Shown piece after piece: positions 50,974 through 59,441 of a stretch of DNA of 64,000 bases. A program made the position numbers and the translations under genes. Under the pieces are notes generated by a model. That model saw nothing but the letters and a program-made list of their open reading frames with translations, did not search any database and was not told the DNA's origin. The stretch comes from Nitrospira sp. CR1.3 (GTDB lineage Bacteria; Nitrospirota; Nitrospiria; Nitrospirales; Nitrospiraceae): NCBI GenBank assembly GCA_014055525.1, contig WIAH01000015.1:33960-97959 (forward strand), written 5' to 3'. The first letter of the stretch is position 1. Every line of letters begins with the position of its first letter.

Positions 50974-53016
50974 CTAGCACTTTCCGCTGTAGGCGCAAAT
51001 CCTCGCGTTCATGTCGGAGGCCACCGCCGCCGCATCCACATTCGCGTTGACGTGCACGTACCACTCCGTGAAATCCATGGCGGTGAAATTCAACGAGGAG
51101 AATTGTGTGATGCTGAACCCGTTGCAGTCGGGCGCGTCGGCCGAACCCCAGGGCCAACTGAGTTGCGCGCGGCCTTGTTCCTGGACGATGCGAGCCAGTT
51201 CCGACTTGAAATCACAAAACACCTGCTCCTTTCGGATGCAGATCTTTCCCAGACCAAAGCTGACCCACTCGACGCAGCGATCGCCGACGTAGTGCGCTTT
51301 GTACAACTGCCGATCCTTCGCGAGTTGCATCTCCTCGTCCGAACAGGTTCCCAACAATTTGCTCGGGTCGCTCGCGTCACAACAGTTGATCAGCACGGAC
51401 CCAATGGTGCTGTAATCGCAGGCCATCCTCGTTCCGTTGAAGACTCGCAAACTGCTCGTATCCCAGTCGTTCTCGACGTCTTTGATCAGCTGGAGATACG
51501 TGGCGGACAGAGCCAGAGATTGATCCGGAGGGGTAGACGTATTCACACAAAACGGCACAACACTCTCCGGCGTTCCGCATTGATTGCATTGCTTCATCGT
51601 GACGGTCTTGTTGCACACGGGCGTCGACGCACAAGAATAGGTGTTGGTGTACATTTCGCAGGTCCCTGTCGCCGTATTGAACTGCGAACAGCTTGACCCG
51701 ATTTGCGTACATCCCGCCGCCACATACGATTGACAGGTATCGGGAGCCTGGGTCTGAATCTGCCACGTCTGCCGTTCATTCCAGCACCCGGACTGCGGGC
51801 TTACGTTATAGCTCTGCCAGGTGAGCCCGCCCATAACCTGAATCGTGCCCGACGCGACCCCGCCGAAGTAATAGGAGAAGGGGACCGTAAAGCTCGTCCC
51901 CGTCCAGGTCGCGTACCCGAGCGTGAGCGAGAAGCCCGGCCCCCAACACGAGCATTTGCTGTTACAATAGGGCGGCCACCCTGGCCCGCTCACCGTTTGC
52001 CCTTCCGTGATCGTCCATGTGCCCCCGCCATAGGTGCCGTTGGTACAGCCATATTTATTTTCGCCCGTGGCATTCCCGGTCACGCTAAACGCCAGTGTAT
52101 AACCACCGGACCCATTCGGGGTCGGGATCCCATAGTTAAATTGGTAATACCCGTACCACATGCCAGGATGATGATCGGAAGAGCCTACCCAACTTCCTCC
52201 CGTCCCGATTGCGGCCCCTGTTGGTTCTGAGCAGGTCAGCGTGCGGGTGGCATTATCCAAACAGGTCGCTGACTTCTGGGTCGCTTGTCCACTCACCGCC
52301 AACGCTTGGTAGGGAGAACAGCCGTCGAACAAGGTCTCGGTATCCACCGGAGGCGTCCCATTCGGGGGCGCGGAACAGGCTGCCGCCGTCAACGAAGGAG
52401 ACCAGGTTCTGTAGCACATGGTTTCGGCTATCCCAGGGACTTGGCAGGTCTGGATGGAAGGCGGGCCAGGAACCCATTCCACACAAGTCGGGACATCCAC
52501 ACAGGTCCCGCTGAGTCCTGGTGAGGGGGCGATGCTGGAAGCCACCGCTTCGGCGGTCTTGACCGGAGCAGTCGTGCTCACATCCCATCCGTCCTTTGAC
52601 GATTTCTGGTCCTGGAGCGTCGAATAAGTCGGATCCGTCAACGTCGCGTTCGAGGAATCCGAATTGAGAGGGCCAATATCTCCGGTGTTGCTGAAATAGC
52701 TTTCCTGCGGCGCTCCGGAACAGCCGGAGGTCGTACAGCCGGCAGCCCCGCCGTACTGAGGCGTCTGCGTCATATTCGGCGCCAAGGTTCCGGGGCTGAC
52801 CGAACCAGCAGCTTGCATCTCGCCCAACACACATTGAGCCCGTGCATACGCATCGGCAACGCTGTCGCATGGCCCCGCCGCCGTGGCCGGATTCTCCAAG
52901 GTCAAGGCGCAGCTTGCCGACAGCGCTGCAACCATCATGAGCCATCTCGATCGGCTGAGCGGTCTGGCCGCCGACGACGGCATCGCCTTGAGGAATTGGA
53001 ACGGAAGGCGCGGCAT
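50974..53016 (-). CDS. traN: TraN-like mating-pair stabilisation protein
   Basis: A 680-residue cysteine-rich outer-membrane protein with a signal peptide (about 47 residues). The C-terminal part matches TraN: 'VGDRCVEWVSFGLGKICI', 'CDFKSELARIVQEQGRAQL', 'DAPDCNGFSITQFSSL'. The first 400 residues are rich in Gly, Ser and Thr and hold many Cys, the variable receptor-binding region in TraN of F. TraN stabilises contact with the recipient. No truncation is visible. Confidence 0.88.
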   Translation of the reverse strand: MPRLPFQFLKAMPSSAARPLSRSRWLMMVAALSASCALTLENPATAAGPCDSVADAYARAQCVLGEMQAAGSVSPGTLAPNMTQTPQYGGAAGCTTSGCSGAPQESYFSNTGDIGPLNSDSSNATLTDPTYSTLQDQKSSKDGWDVSTTAPVKTAEAVASSIAPSPGLSGTCVDVPTCVEWVPGPPSIQTCQVPGIAETMCYRTWSPSLTAAACSAPPNGTPPVDTETLFDGCSPYQALAVSGQATQKSATCLDNATRTLTCSEPTGAAIGTGGSWVGSSDHHPGMWYGYYQFNYGIPTPNGSGGYTLAFSVTGNATGENKYGCTNGTYGGGTWTITEGQTVSGPGWPPYCNSKCSCWGPGFSLTLGYATWTGTSFTVPFSYYFGGVASGTIQVMGGLTWQSYNVSPQSGCWNERQTWQIQTQAPDTCQSYVAAGCTQIGSSCSQFNTATGTCEMYTNTYSCASTPVCNKTVTMKQCNQCGTPESVVPFCVNTSTPPDQSLALSATYLQLIKDVENDWDTSSLRVFNGTRMACDYSTIGSVLINCCDASDPSKLLGTCSDEEMQLAKDRQLYKAHYVGDRCVEWVSFGLGKICIRKEQVFCDFKSELARIVQEQGRAQLSWPWGSADAPDCNGFSITQFSSLNFTAMDFTEWYVHVNANVDAAAVASDMNARICAYSGKC

Positions 53017-53028
53017 CGACCCCTTTCC

Positions 53029-53508
53029 CTAGCTTTTCAGAATCGGTATCGTCGGTCGCGCCACCGCTCGTCCGGAACGAGCCGTCATCTCACTTACGAC
53101 TCGTTTGGACTCCTCCGACAGCGGGAGCACACCGTCCCTTCCTTCAAACTCACTTACTTCCTTCCTGAGAAATCGCACAGCCGTTCCAAATCCCACGACC
53201 TGGGTCATGGCCATCCCTTTGAAGGGAACCGGTGAGACTTCCACCGCCACCCCGATCACCGCATCAGCACCAAGAGCCCCAGCCTGGTCCTGCAGACTAT
53301 CGAACACCTTCTCCATGGCCTTGCGAGCCGGCTTATCGTAGGTGTTCACCCGGCCACCCAGGATGTCCATAATCCGCGCGATATAGTCGCGAAACGTGCC
53401 CAATCCCACCGTGTGGATCTCCACGACCAGCCCTACCGCTTCGACCTCTCGGCCTGGATAACTCTGCGTACTGAGGAACTCGATGTCCTTCTTATCTCGC
53501 TTTGCCAT
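53029..53508 (-). CDS. YbjQ/UPF0145-like protein in transfer operon
   Basis: A 159-residue protein with the UPF0145 core 'QDQAGALGADAVIGVAVEV' and 'TQVVGFGTAVRF' plus extra ends. The family (YbjQ) forms pentamers and is of unknown function; a link to conjugation has not been described that I know of. Its start overlaps the stop of the coiled-coil lipoprotein gene. Confidence 0.8.
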   Translation of the reverse strand: MAKRDKKDIEFLSTQSYPGREVEAVGLVVEIHTVGLGTFRDYIARIMDILGGRVNTYDKPARKAMEKVFDSLQDQAGALGADAVIGVAVEVSPVPFKGMAMTQVVGFGTAVRFLRKEVSEFEGRDGVLPLSEESKRVVSEMTARSGRAVARPTIPILKS

Positions 53509-54535
53509 CGCCGTTCTTCTCCCCTTTTTCCGGGACGGTGGTGTCGGCAGCCGGCTGAGGCGAGAAGGTCAGTGTCCCAGGTGGCGGTGCGGCAAGAGGC
53601 TCCGCTGGAGGACCAATCCGTGAGCCAGACCCGTCGGTCGGAGTAGACTTCCCTTTCGCCGCAGTGCCCTCTTTCGGACCCACAACCGCCTGGGCGGCTG
53701 CTTTCCTCTCCTGTTCGCCTTTCTCGATCTGCTCATCTCGCACAGCATTCCCGTTTGTTTCCGCAGTCGAGCGCTGCCCCTTGCCGTCGGCAAGTCCCTG
53801 AGGAATCTTCGACGCCGGTGTGATCGGACCAGTCTTCACTGGCGCACCGGATTTCCCGGCTCCTCTCCCGACGAACGACGGGTCGGCCTTGACTCCAAGT
53901 TGCCGCATCGCCTGTTCCACGGCGGGAGACGCGGTGTTCTCTGTCTTCTTGGTTTCCTCCCCAGACTTAGAAGGAACCGGGGTGTTCGGACCCGCCTTCG
54001 AGACCCTTTCCCGCAGCGCATCATCCGGCCGGACTTCTTCGTCTTTCACGCCAGCCTCCTTGCACAGCTCCGGGGCTCTGGCTTTGGGATCACGCGAGGC
54101 CACCGGCTTCATCCTGACCATCATGGCACCCATCTTGGTGATCAAGGATTCGACCCGATTCGTGAGCGTCACATTGGTTTCGGCCAGGAGGCTGAGCTGG
54201 TCCAGGACCTTGCCGAATTTTTCATCCAGCGCCGCCACCCGAGACTCCTGCGATGCCAGTTTGCCTGTGACCAGCCTGGCGTCATCGCGGGCGCGCGCGA
54301 CTTCTATCTTGGTCTGGTCCTGTTGCAGACGCAGCGTGCCCTGCTCCTTGCTCACGTTCGAGTAGGCCCGATGAACCGCATCCACGCGCTGCTGCAGATC
54401 GTCCTTCTCCGTTTCCCACTCTGTTTTCACGTCCTTGAGATGTTCATACTGGGTCCGGATGCGCTCGTGCTCCTCACTGCTCACGCATCCGACCAACAGC
54501 ATCGCCATCACACTGCACATCCAAAGGCGCATCAT
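53492..54535 (-). CDS. Coiled-coil lipoprotein of transfer operon
   Basis: A 347-residue protein with a signal and lipobox ('LLVGCVSS' near 13-20), a coiled coil of about 100 residues ('KDDLQQRVDAVHRAYSNV', 'LDEKFGKVLDQLSLLAET') and a long disordered Pro/Ala/Gly/Lys-rich C-terminus. It probably acts in the periplasm as a scaffold (TraV/VirB7-like in position, not in motif). No family recognised. Confidence 0.65.
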   Translation of the reverse strand: MMRLWMCSVMAMLLVGCVSSEEHERIRTQYEHLKDVKTEWETEKDDLQQRVDAVHRAYSNVSKEQGTLRLQQDQTKIEVARARDDARLVTGKLASQESRVAALDEKFGKVLDQLSLLAETNVTLTNRVESLITKMGAMMVRMKPVASRDPKARAPELCKEAGVKDEEVRPDDALRERVSKAGPNTPVPSKSGEETKKTENTASPAVEQAMRQLGVKADPSFVGRGAGKSGAPVKTGPITPASKIPQGLADGKGQRSTAETNGNAVRDEQIEKGEQERKAAAQAVVGPKEGTAAKGKSTPTDGSGSRIGPPAEPLAAPPPGTLTFSPQPAADTTVPEKGEKNGDGKAR

Positions 54536-54589
54536 GTGTTCCTCCCCTTCTTCCCCATCACCTGAGCTCGATCTTGTCTGTTGTAAGGA

Positions 54590-55327
54590 TTACGTCAAGG
54601 TCCGAGGAAGGACAGGTCCTCCCGCAGTCATGGGCGTGTGAGCGCCTCGGTCCGAACGTTCGCGAAACAGGTCCTCCGCTTCCCGTGGCGTGCGATAAGG
54701 CAGTTCCACCAGTGCGCAGAACTCAGCGATCAATTCGTGGAGGCGCCTGATCAGCTCGTGAATCTTCGTGAATACTTGCTCCGCCTGCGATAAATCGTCG
54801 TAACTCATCCGTGTATGCAGAATCACGCCGTCCAGCTTTTCCGCCACCCGCGACACCTTCTTCGTCTCTTCGGATCGCGGGGTGATCACCCGCGCATTGC
54901 GTTGTCCGGCCAAGGTGAGCCGATACTGATAATTCATGACCGGCGCCGGTCCGAAATCCTGCTCACTCACCCCCAGGGCCTTCAGAAGCTCATGTCCCGT
55001 GTTCACCCACTGATGGACGCGATCCAACTGCCCTTGCACCTCACCGACGGACATGGAATGCCCTGCGCTGAGCCGGAGACGATTGACTGCCTTATCCAAC
55101 GGGAACAGCATCCCTACGATGACCCTCCCCTCCGGCGTGCGAGGCAGGAGCAACAGGCTGTGGGGATCTTGCAGCCGTTCGCGATTGTGCTCGGCCCGTT
55201 CCTCCGGGCTGAGCCGTCCGCGCATCAGGCGGCGTCCCTGACCAGCCAAACCAGTCCGTCCATTTGCCTCCCGCTCTTCCTTCCTCGCCGAACCTGGTTG
55301 CCCATTCTGTTGGGTTGCCGTTGCCAT
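54590..55327 (-). CDS. Hypothetical transfer-operon protein
   Basis: A 245-residue cytoplasmic protein with a basic, disordered N-terminus ('RRLMRGRLSPEERAEHNRER') and a helical rest ('AEQVFTKIHELIRRLHELIA'). It shows no signal peptide. It lies just downstream of the NusA-like gene with a gap of 27 bases. Function unknown. Confidence 0.6.
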   Translation of the reverse strand: MATATQQNGQPGSARKEEREANGRTGLAGQGRRLMRGRLSPEERAEHNRERLQDPHSLLLLPRTPEGRVIVGMLFPLDKAVNRLRLSAGHSMSVGEVQGQLDRVHQWVNTGHELLKALGVSEQDFGPAPVMNYQYRLTLAGQRNARVITPRSEETKKVSRVAEKLDGVILHTRMSYDDLSQAEQVFTKIHELIRRLHELIAEFCALVELPYRTPREAEDLFRERSDRGAHTPMTAGGPVLPRTLT

Positions 55328-55354
55328 GGAACCCCTCCTCTCCCGGACCGACGG

Positions 55355-55981
55355 TTACGGTTCTGTCCTCAGCTCGATCGCCATTGACGTCAGCTTGCTC
55401 GCGAGCGCGACGTTCAGGCCGCCCTTGCCCAGGAAATATCCCTTGCACTCTGCCGGCACCAGAACCCGCGCCATCTGCTCCTCCCCGAACACATCAATCC
55501 GCCTGATACGATCGACCGGTGCCGGCGCCAGCGCATTGCGAATGAATCGGCCCAGGTCCGTCGAGTACCGGACAAACGACACCATCAGTCTGGTATAGCT
55601 GGCGTAGCTCTGACGGTACGGCACACACAACCTCACCGGGTCGACTCCCTCGTCGCTCTCCACGGCGATCTTGACGAACGGCGAGCAGAGGCCCGTCGCA
55701 ACCCGACGGATCCGGACTTCACCAGTCGCCATCACAGGACGGAGGATGGATTCCGAAATACGGCGGATATAGTGCGGGCACCGCTGGGACAGGACCGGAT
55801 ACACCTCACCCAGCCGGTACACCGCTGCCGAGATCGTGTCCTTGACCCGATAGGGCCGGTCAGCATACTGCTTCGGAAGCACAGCGAAGGGCTGTGTGCC
55901 ATTGATCAGGATGAGGTAACTGTCCCGGTCCGGTAAGGCCTTCACAACCCGACCCAGCACGAAGTCCCCGATCTTCTCCAT
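55355..55981 (-). CDS. NusA-like protein without N-terminal domain
   Basis: A 208-residue protein that lines up with the RNA-binding part of NusA: an S1 domain (about 5-75, 'LGRVVKALPDRDSYLILI'), KH1 (about 85-150, 'EVRIRRVATGLCSPFVKIAV' then 'VDPVRLCVPYRQSYASYTR') and KH2 (about 155-205, 'FLGKGGLNVALASKLTS'). The KH2 GxxG loop (GKGG, 185-188) is intact; the KH1 loop is degenerate (PYRQ). The RNA-polymerase-binding N-domain (about 130 residues) is absent. It is the first gene of the transfer operon, which also encodes a NusG-like factor. A dedicated antitermination role is inferred. Confidence 0.85.
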   Translation of the reverse strand: MEKIGDFVLGRVVKALPDRDSYLILINGTQPFAVLPKQYADRPYRVKDTISAAVYRLGEVYPVLSQRCPHYIRRISESILRPVMATGEVRIRRVATGLCSPFVKIAVESDEGVDPVRLCVPYRQSYASYTRLMVSFVRYSTDLGRFIRNALAPAPVDRIRRIDVFGEEQMARVLVPAECKGYFLGKGGLNVALASKLTSMAIELRTEP

Positions 55982-56158
55982 CGAGCCAGTTTCCTTCCTC
56001 CGTCTTCTGTATTACTCCCGCCGCTCGCGGGGACTTCCCTCACCACGATGCGTCCCTGCCTGCCAACGTGCTCCTTCCGCCCTGACTTGCGTTTCGCCTC
56101 CGCTCCTGTATTAGTTCTGGAGGAAGCTACGCATCGACCGGTTGCGATCGAGGCATCA

Positions 56159-57454
56159 ATGGGTCATCACAAGCGGGCTCCCACCGAAGAGCTACAGGGC
56201 GTCAAGACATTATTCCCCTGGTTGGCGTTCATTCCGCTGGTGCTGACGCACTGCGCGCCGATCGAAAAACCCGTCAGCCTCGACCACGTACATCAGGTGC
56301 CGGTCATTCACCACACTAAGCCTGTCGGTCCTCCGGAACTCCGGATCACGACCCACACGGATGGCCTTGGGTGGTCCGTCCAACCGGTCCAACGGATCCG
56401 ACGGTATGTCGACGTGACGCAGCAGGAAACATGGAAGACCACGGTCTACCCGGCTGCGACAACCTGGAGAATTCCAAAACTCGTGGCAGGGTGGGTCACA
56501 TGTCCAACGTGGGGAATTCTAGGGATGACGGGGCTCGCTTTCGCTGATCCCGGGGCCCCGATGTGGAGGCGGTCGGCCCTGTACGAACCCTGCTCCCTGG
56601 CCAGCGGCGGTGAGGCCTACTCCTCCGAAGCAACGATGATCCGAAAAGATGTCACGCTGGATCGCCGGATTGAAGAGGAGGATCAGGCCGTGACGACCGG
56701 TTCTCTTGCGCTCGTGTGGCAGCTTCTTGACAAGGATCCCCTCGGCATCGACATTCCTCTGAGCACACAGCAGACCAGGATCAGCTTCCGGGCTCGCTGG
56801 ATCGCGGACCTGCTCATAAGGCAGGGCATCGAGATCACCGATCACCTTTCCGGCCACGCAGAGCTTCGGCTTCGACAACCAGTAGATCCTCTCATCTCTC
56901 ATCCGATCCCGTTGACCACCGCGATGCTCCGCACTGCCATCGAGCAGGAAGCGGCCCGCTCCCCCGCCGACCGGTGGCCAGAGGCGATCAGAATCCGAAC
57001 CGTCGTGGAAACTGATGGAACGGGTGCTGCTCCTGAAACGCGCGCGATCGCGACACATCTGCTACGACACTTTGCTCGGTCGGGTCTGGCTGTCGTCGTG
57101 CGTGATGAGCTTCTCGTCGAAACCGAAGACCTACAGGTCGCACAGCATCGCGGCCAGTACAGAGACTCGGCGCAGAACGGGGTCGGCCAATGGTCCGGTG
57201 CAACCGTTCTCGCGCGCGTGTTGTATCGGGATCTCCGGGACCAAGGCTATCTCGCGACAACGAGCATCGTCTCCATCGAGACGGGTGAGGTTCTCGCTCA
57301 TCTCGTCGTGGAAGCCCCGCCAGGACAGTGGGCCGAGTTTCTCGACACCATGAGCGCACGGATCCTCGACACCGTTATGCCAGCAGGTCGCCCACAGGGA
57401 GATATCGCGCCCCTTGATGATGCGAGGCGCGAGGGATGGCTCGTCACAGAATGA
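56159..57454 (+). CDS. Paralogous envelope lipoprotein 1
   Basis: A protein of about 431 residues with a hydrophobic start and lipobox-like 'VLTHC' (near residues 28-32). The mature part has an N-terminal 'LGWSVQPVQRIRRYVDVTQ' region and a C-terminal alpha/beta domain ending 'IVSIETGEVLAHLVVE', reminiscent of LpoB/CsgG-like folds. The ATG at 56159 has GAGG upstream. It is divergent from the NusA-headed operon and shares order and motifs with the next gene, so the pair arose by duplication. No named family. Confidence 0.6.
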   Translation: MGHHKRAPTEELQGVKTLFPWLAFIPLVLTHCAPIEKPVSLDHVHQVPVIHHTKPVGPPELRITTHTDGLGWSVQPVQRIRRYVDVTQQETWKTTVYPAATTWRIPKLVAGWVTCPTWGILGMTGLAFADPGAPMWRRSALYEPCSLASGGEAYSSEATMIRKDVTLDRRIEEEDQAVTTGSLALVWQLLDKDPLGIDIPLSTQQTRISFRARWIADLLIRQGIEITDHLSGHAELRLRQPVDPLISHPIPLTTAMLRTAIEQEAARSPADRWPEAIRIRTVVETDGTGAAPETRAIATHLLRHFARSGLAVVVRDELLVETEDLQVAQHRGQYRDSAQNGVGQWSGATVLARVLYRDLRDQGYLATTSIVSIETGEVLAHLVVEAPPGQWAEFLDTMSARILDTVMPAGRPQGDIAPLDDARREGWLVTE

Positions 57455-58593
57455 GAACCAGTCGATCCTTCCTCCTCGTTATCAGCCTCGTTTTCGCAGG
57501 GTGTGCGGAACTTGTCCCCGAGGTCGCAGGCCCTCCCCACACCCGCACGTTCGATCTCGACCGCCATCCCACCGGCCACCTTCGGATCAGGACCGAAATG
57601 CACCCAGATCATCTGGGCTGGACTCTGGTGATCGAACAAGCGACAGCCGTCACCACCGCCATTCAGAAAGAAACGCCACGGCAGTACCGCCGCTATGCCT
57701 TTTCGCCCCTCTCGATCGTTCCCGGACTTTTCCAATGTCCCTTCGGCTTGATCAAGTACACGCTCACGCTCGGCTACGCTTCGGGTGAGCCGATGCGCTA
57801 CGGCTGCCGGAGGCTCCTCATGCACGAACCCCTTCAGGGCTCCATCCCCCTTCCTAGCAAGACTCAGCGCATCTTCGAGCTGACGGAACGATGGGAACCA
57901 GTGAAGGGAGGCTGGATAGACGTGAAGTGGGAGAGGCAGACAGAGCTACTCGCGACGTATCCGATTTCTATCGAGGCACTAGCCCTCCGACTGCCGCATC
58001 TTGTGTGGAACCATCAGACAAGGGCTACGTCACAGGAAGCGCACACAGGAAGATTGGAAGCGACCTATAGGCAGGGACCACACACCATCACGACGATGCT
58101 CGACGTCTCACCGAAACAACTCACCAACGCGTTCCAGGCCGCGACCGATTCCGTTCCGGCCGAGCGCTGGCCACATCCACTCGTCGTTCAGGTCGGCACG
58201 CTGCAAGGCTTGCCTCCCGTCCTCGAAGAAGTCATCAAGGCGGCCCTTGCCAGCCACTTCATGCAGGCACAGATTTGCTTCGTCGCCGATGATCCCACGA
58301 AGGCGAGAATCACTGAAGAACAACGATTCCAACTCAGTGGCCGGGTCCATGACAGCCAACAGGTCGCACTCGGTCGCTGGATTCCGGCCACCGTCCTTAT
58401 CACCGGACACATCGATACTACCCAGACAGGACCCGAAGTCGTCCTGCAAGTATCGTCGATCCCCTCTGGAGAAGTCCTCGGAGCGATCCGCCTCTCAGTC
58501 ACTCCCACCACCGCATTCCCTATGGCCTCAATGTTCTCCGAGGACCTCCGGCTTCTCACCGCTCAAGCGCCGAAAACACCTTGTGGAAGCTGA
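57451..58593 (+). CDS. Paralogous envelope lipoprotein 2
   Basis: A protein of about 380 residues with lipobox 'VFAGC' (near 14-18). It repeats motifs of its upstream neighbour: 'HLRIRTEMHPDHLGWTLVIE', 'QLTNAFQAATDSVPAERWP' and the final 'VSSIPSGEVLGAIRLSV'. The start overlaps the upstream stop (ATGA), so the two are co-translated. Probable outer-membrane or periplasmic assembly factors; role in transfer inferred from place. Confidence 0.6.
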   Translation: MRTSRSFLLVISLVFAGCAELVPEVAGPPHTRTFDLDRHPTGHLRIRTEMHPDHLGWTLVIEQATAVTTAIQKETPRQYRRYAFSPLSIVPGLFQCPFGLIKYTLTLGYASGEPMRYGCRRLLMHEPLQGSIPLPSKTQRIFELTERWEPVKGGWIDVKWERQTELLATYPISIEALALRLPHLVWNHQTRATSQEAHTGRLEATYRQGPHTITTMLDVSPKQLTNAFQAATDSVPAERWPHPLVVQVGTLQGLPPVLEEVIKAALASHFMQAQICFVADDPTKARITEEQRFQLSGRVHDSQQVALGRWIPATVLITGHIDTTQTGPEVVLQVSSIPSGEVLGAIRLSVTPTTAFPMASMFSEDLRLLTAQAPKTPCGS

Positions 58594-58695
58594 GAATCGT
58601 TTCCTACTTAACTGTGGAGTATCGTGTGCGCTAACTCTTGCGGTGGGCAGCGCGTACGAGCGGACGGGAGCCAACGGTGCGACCAACAGTGAAGG

Positions 58696-59160
58696 TTAGA
58701 ACGAGCCCTTGAGGCTGTCGGCAAAGTGCCTGAGAACCGCCTCTTGTTCTTGGGTCTCGACAGCGTGGGGTCTGGCCTTTCGGACGTGAGCGATCGCTTC
58801 GGACACCGTCATGCCCCTCGACACCCAGTATGCGGCAGCGATGATCCCCGTCCGACCAGTGCCACCCTCACGGTGAACGATTATCTTGGTCCCGGAAGGC
58901 ATGCCGGTAATCAAGCTCAAGAACTGCTGAAGTTGGTCGATTGTCGGGGGATGGAAATCCTTCACAGGGATGTTGTACCTCTGGAAGCCTAAGGCCACGG
59001 CCCGACCGACATCGTACCGCGGCGACTGTTCCTCCTCCTTCAGGAGAGAAATCAGGACGCCGAAACCATCCCGCCGCAATTGTTCGAGATCCTCAACGGT
59101 AGGGTTTCGGCTCCCCATCAGATGCGGGTTGTCGATCCACCATGTATCCATGGTATCCAT
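58696..59160 (-). CDS. Dual-specificity phosphatase-like protein lacking catalytic Cys
   Basis: A protein of about 154 residues with a DSP/PTP fold. The P-loop reads 'VHREGGTGRTG' (95-105), where the HCx5R signature would demand Cys at position 97; the codon is CGT (Arg), one base from TGT (Cys). The general-acid Asp of 'VKDFHPP' (68) and the P-loop Arg are retained. It is therefore probably a pseudophosphatase that binds but does not hydrolyse phosphoryl groups, unless a sequencing error is involved. An in-frame Met at 59211 is an alternative start. Confidence 0.8.
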   Translation of the reverse strand: MDTMDTWWIDNPHLMGSRNPTVEDLEQLRRDGFGVLISLLKEEEQSPRYDVGRAVALGFQRYNIPVKDFHPPTIDQLQQFLSLITGMPSGTKIIVHREGGTGRTGIIAAAYWVSRGMTVSEAIAHVRKARPHAVETQEQEAVLRHFADSLKGSF

Positions 59161-59219
59161 GCCCCGACCCTCTACGGTCTTCGCTAAAAGGCGCCTGCGC
59201 CCTACCATCATGCCGGTGG

Positions 59220-59441
59220 TCAGTTGTCGTCTTCCTCAAATCCATACAGTGTCATCGACACATCCATGTCTTCGTCGTACATAGGTAACAGTGTGGTTGG
59301 ATTAACATCCGAAGGTTCTCTCGCAGGATCTGGATCTAGCATCTCTGGTGACAACTCTGGTCCAGGGCGATTCCACCCAAGGCCAGTCCACCACTCCTTT
59401 AGCCGCCGCCACAGGGCCTCTAATCTGATCAACTTCATCAC
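59220..59441 (-). CDS. Small acidic hypothetical protein
   Basis: A 73-residue protein with a basic, Trp-rich start ('ALWRRLKEWWTGLGWN') and an acidic end ('MYDEDMDVSMTLYGFEEDDN'). No family recognised. It precedes the phosphatase-like gene on the same strand and may be its partner. Confidence 0.45.
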   Translation of the reverse strand: MMKLIRLEALWRRLKEWWTGLGWNRPGPELSPEMLDPDPAREPSDVNPTTLLPMYDEDMDVSMTLYGFEEDDN

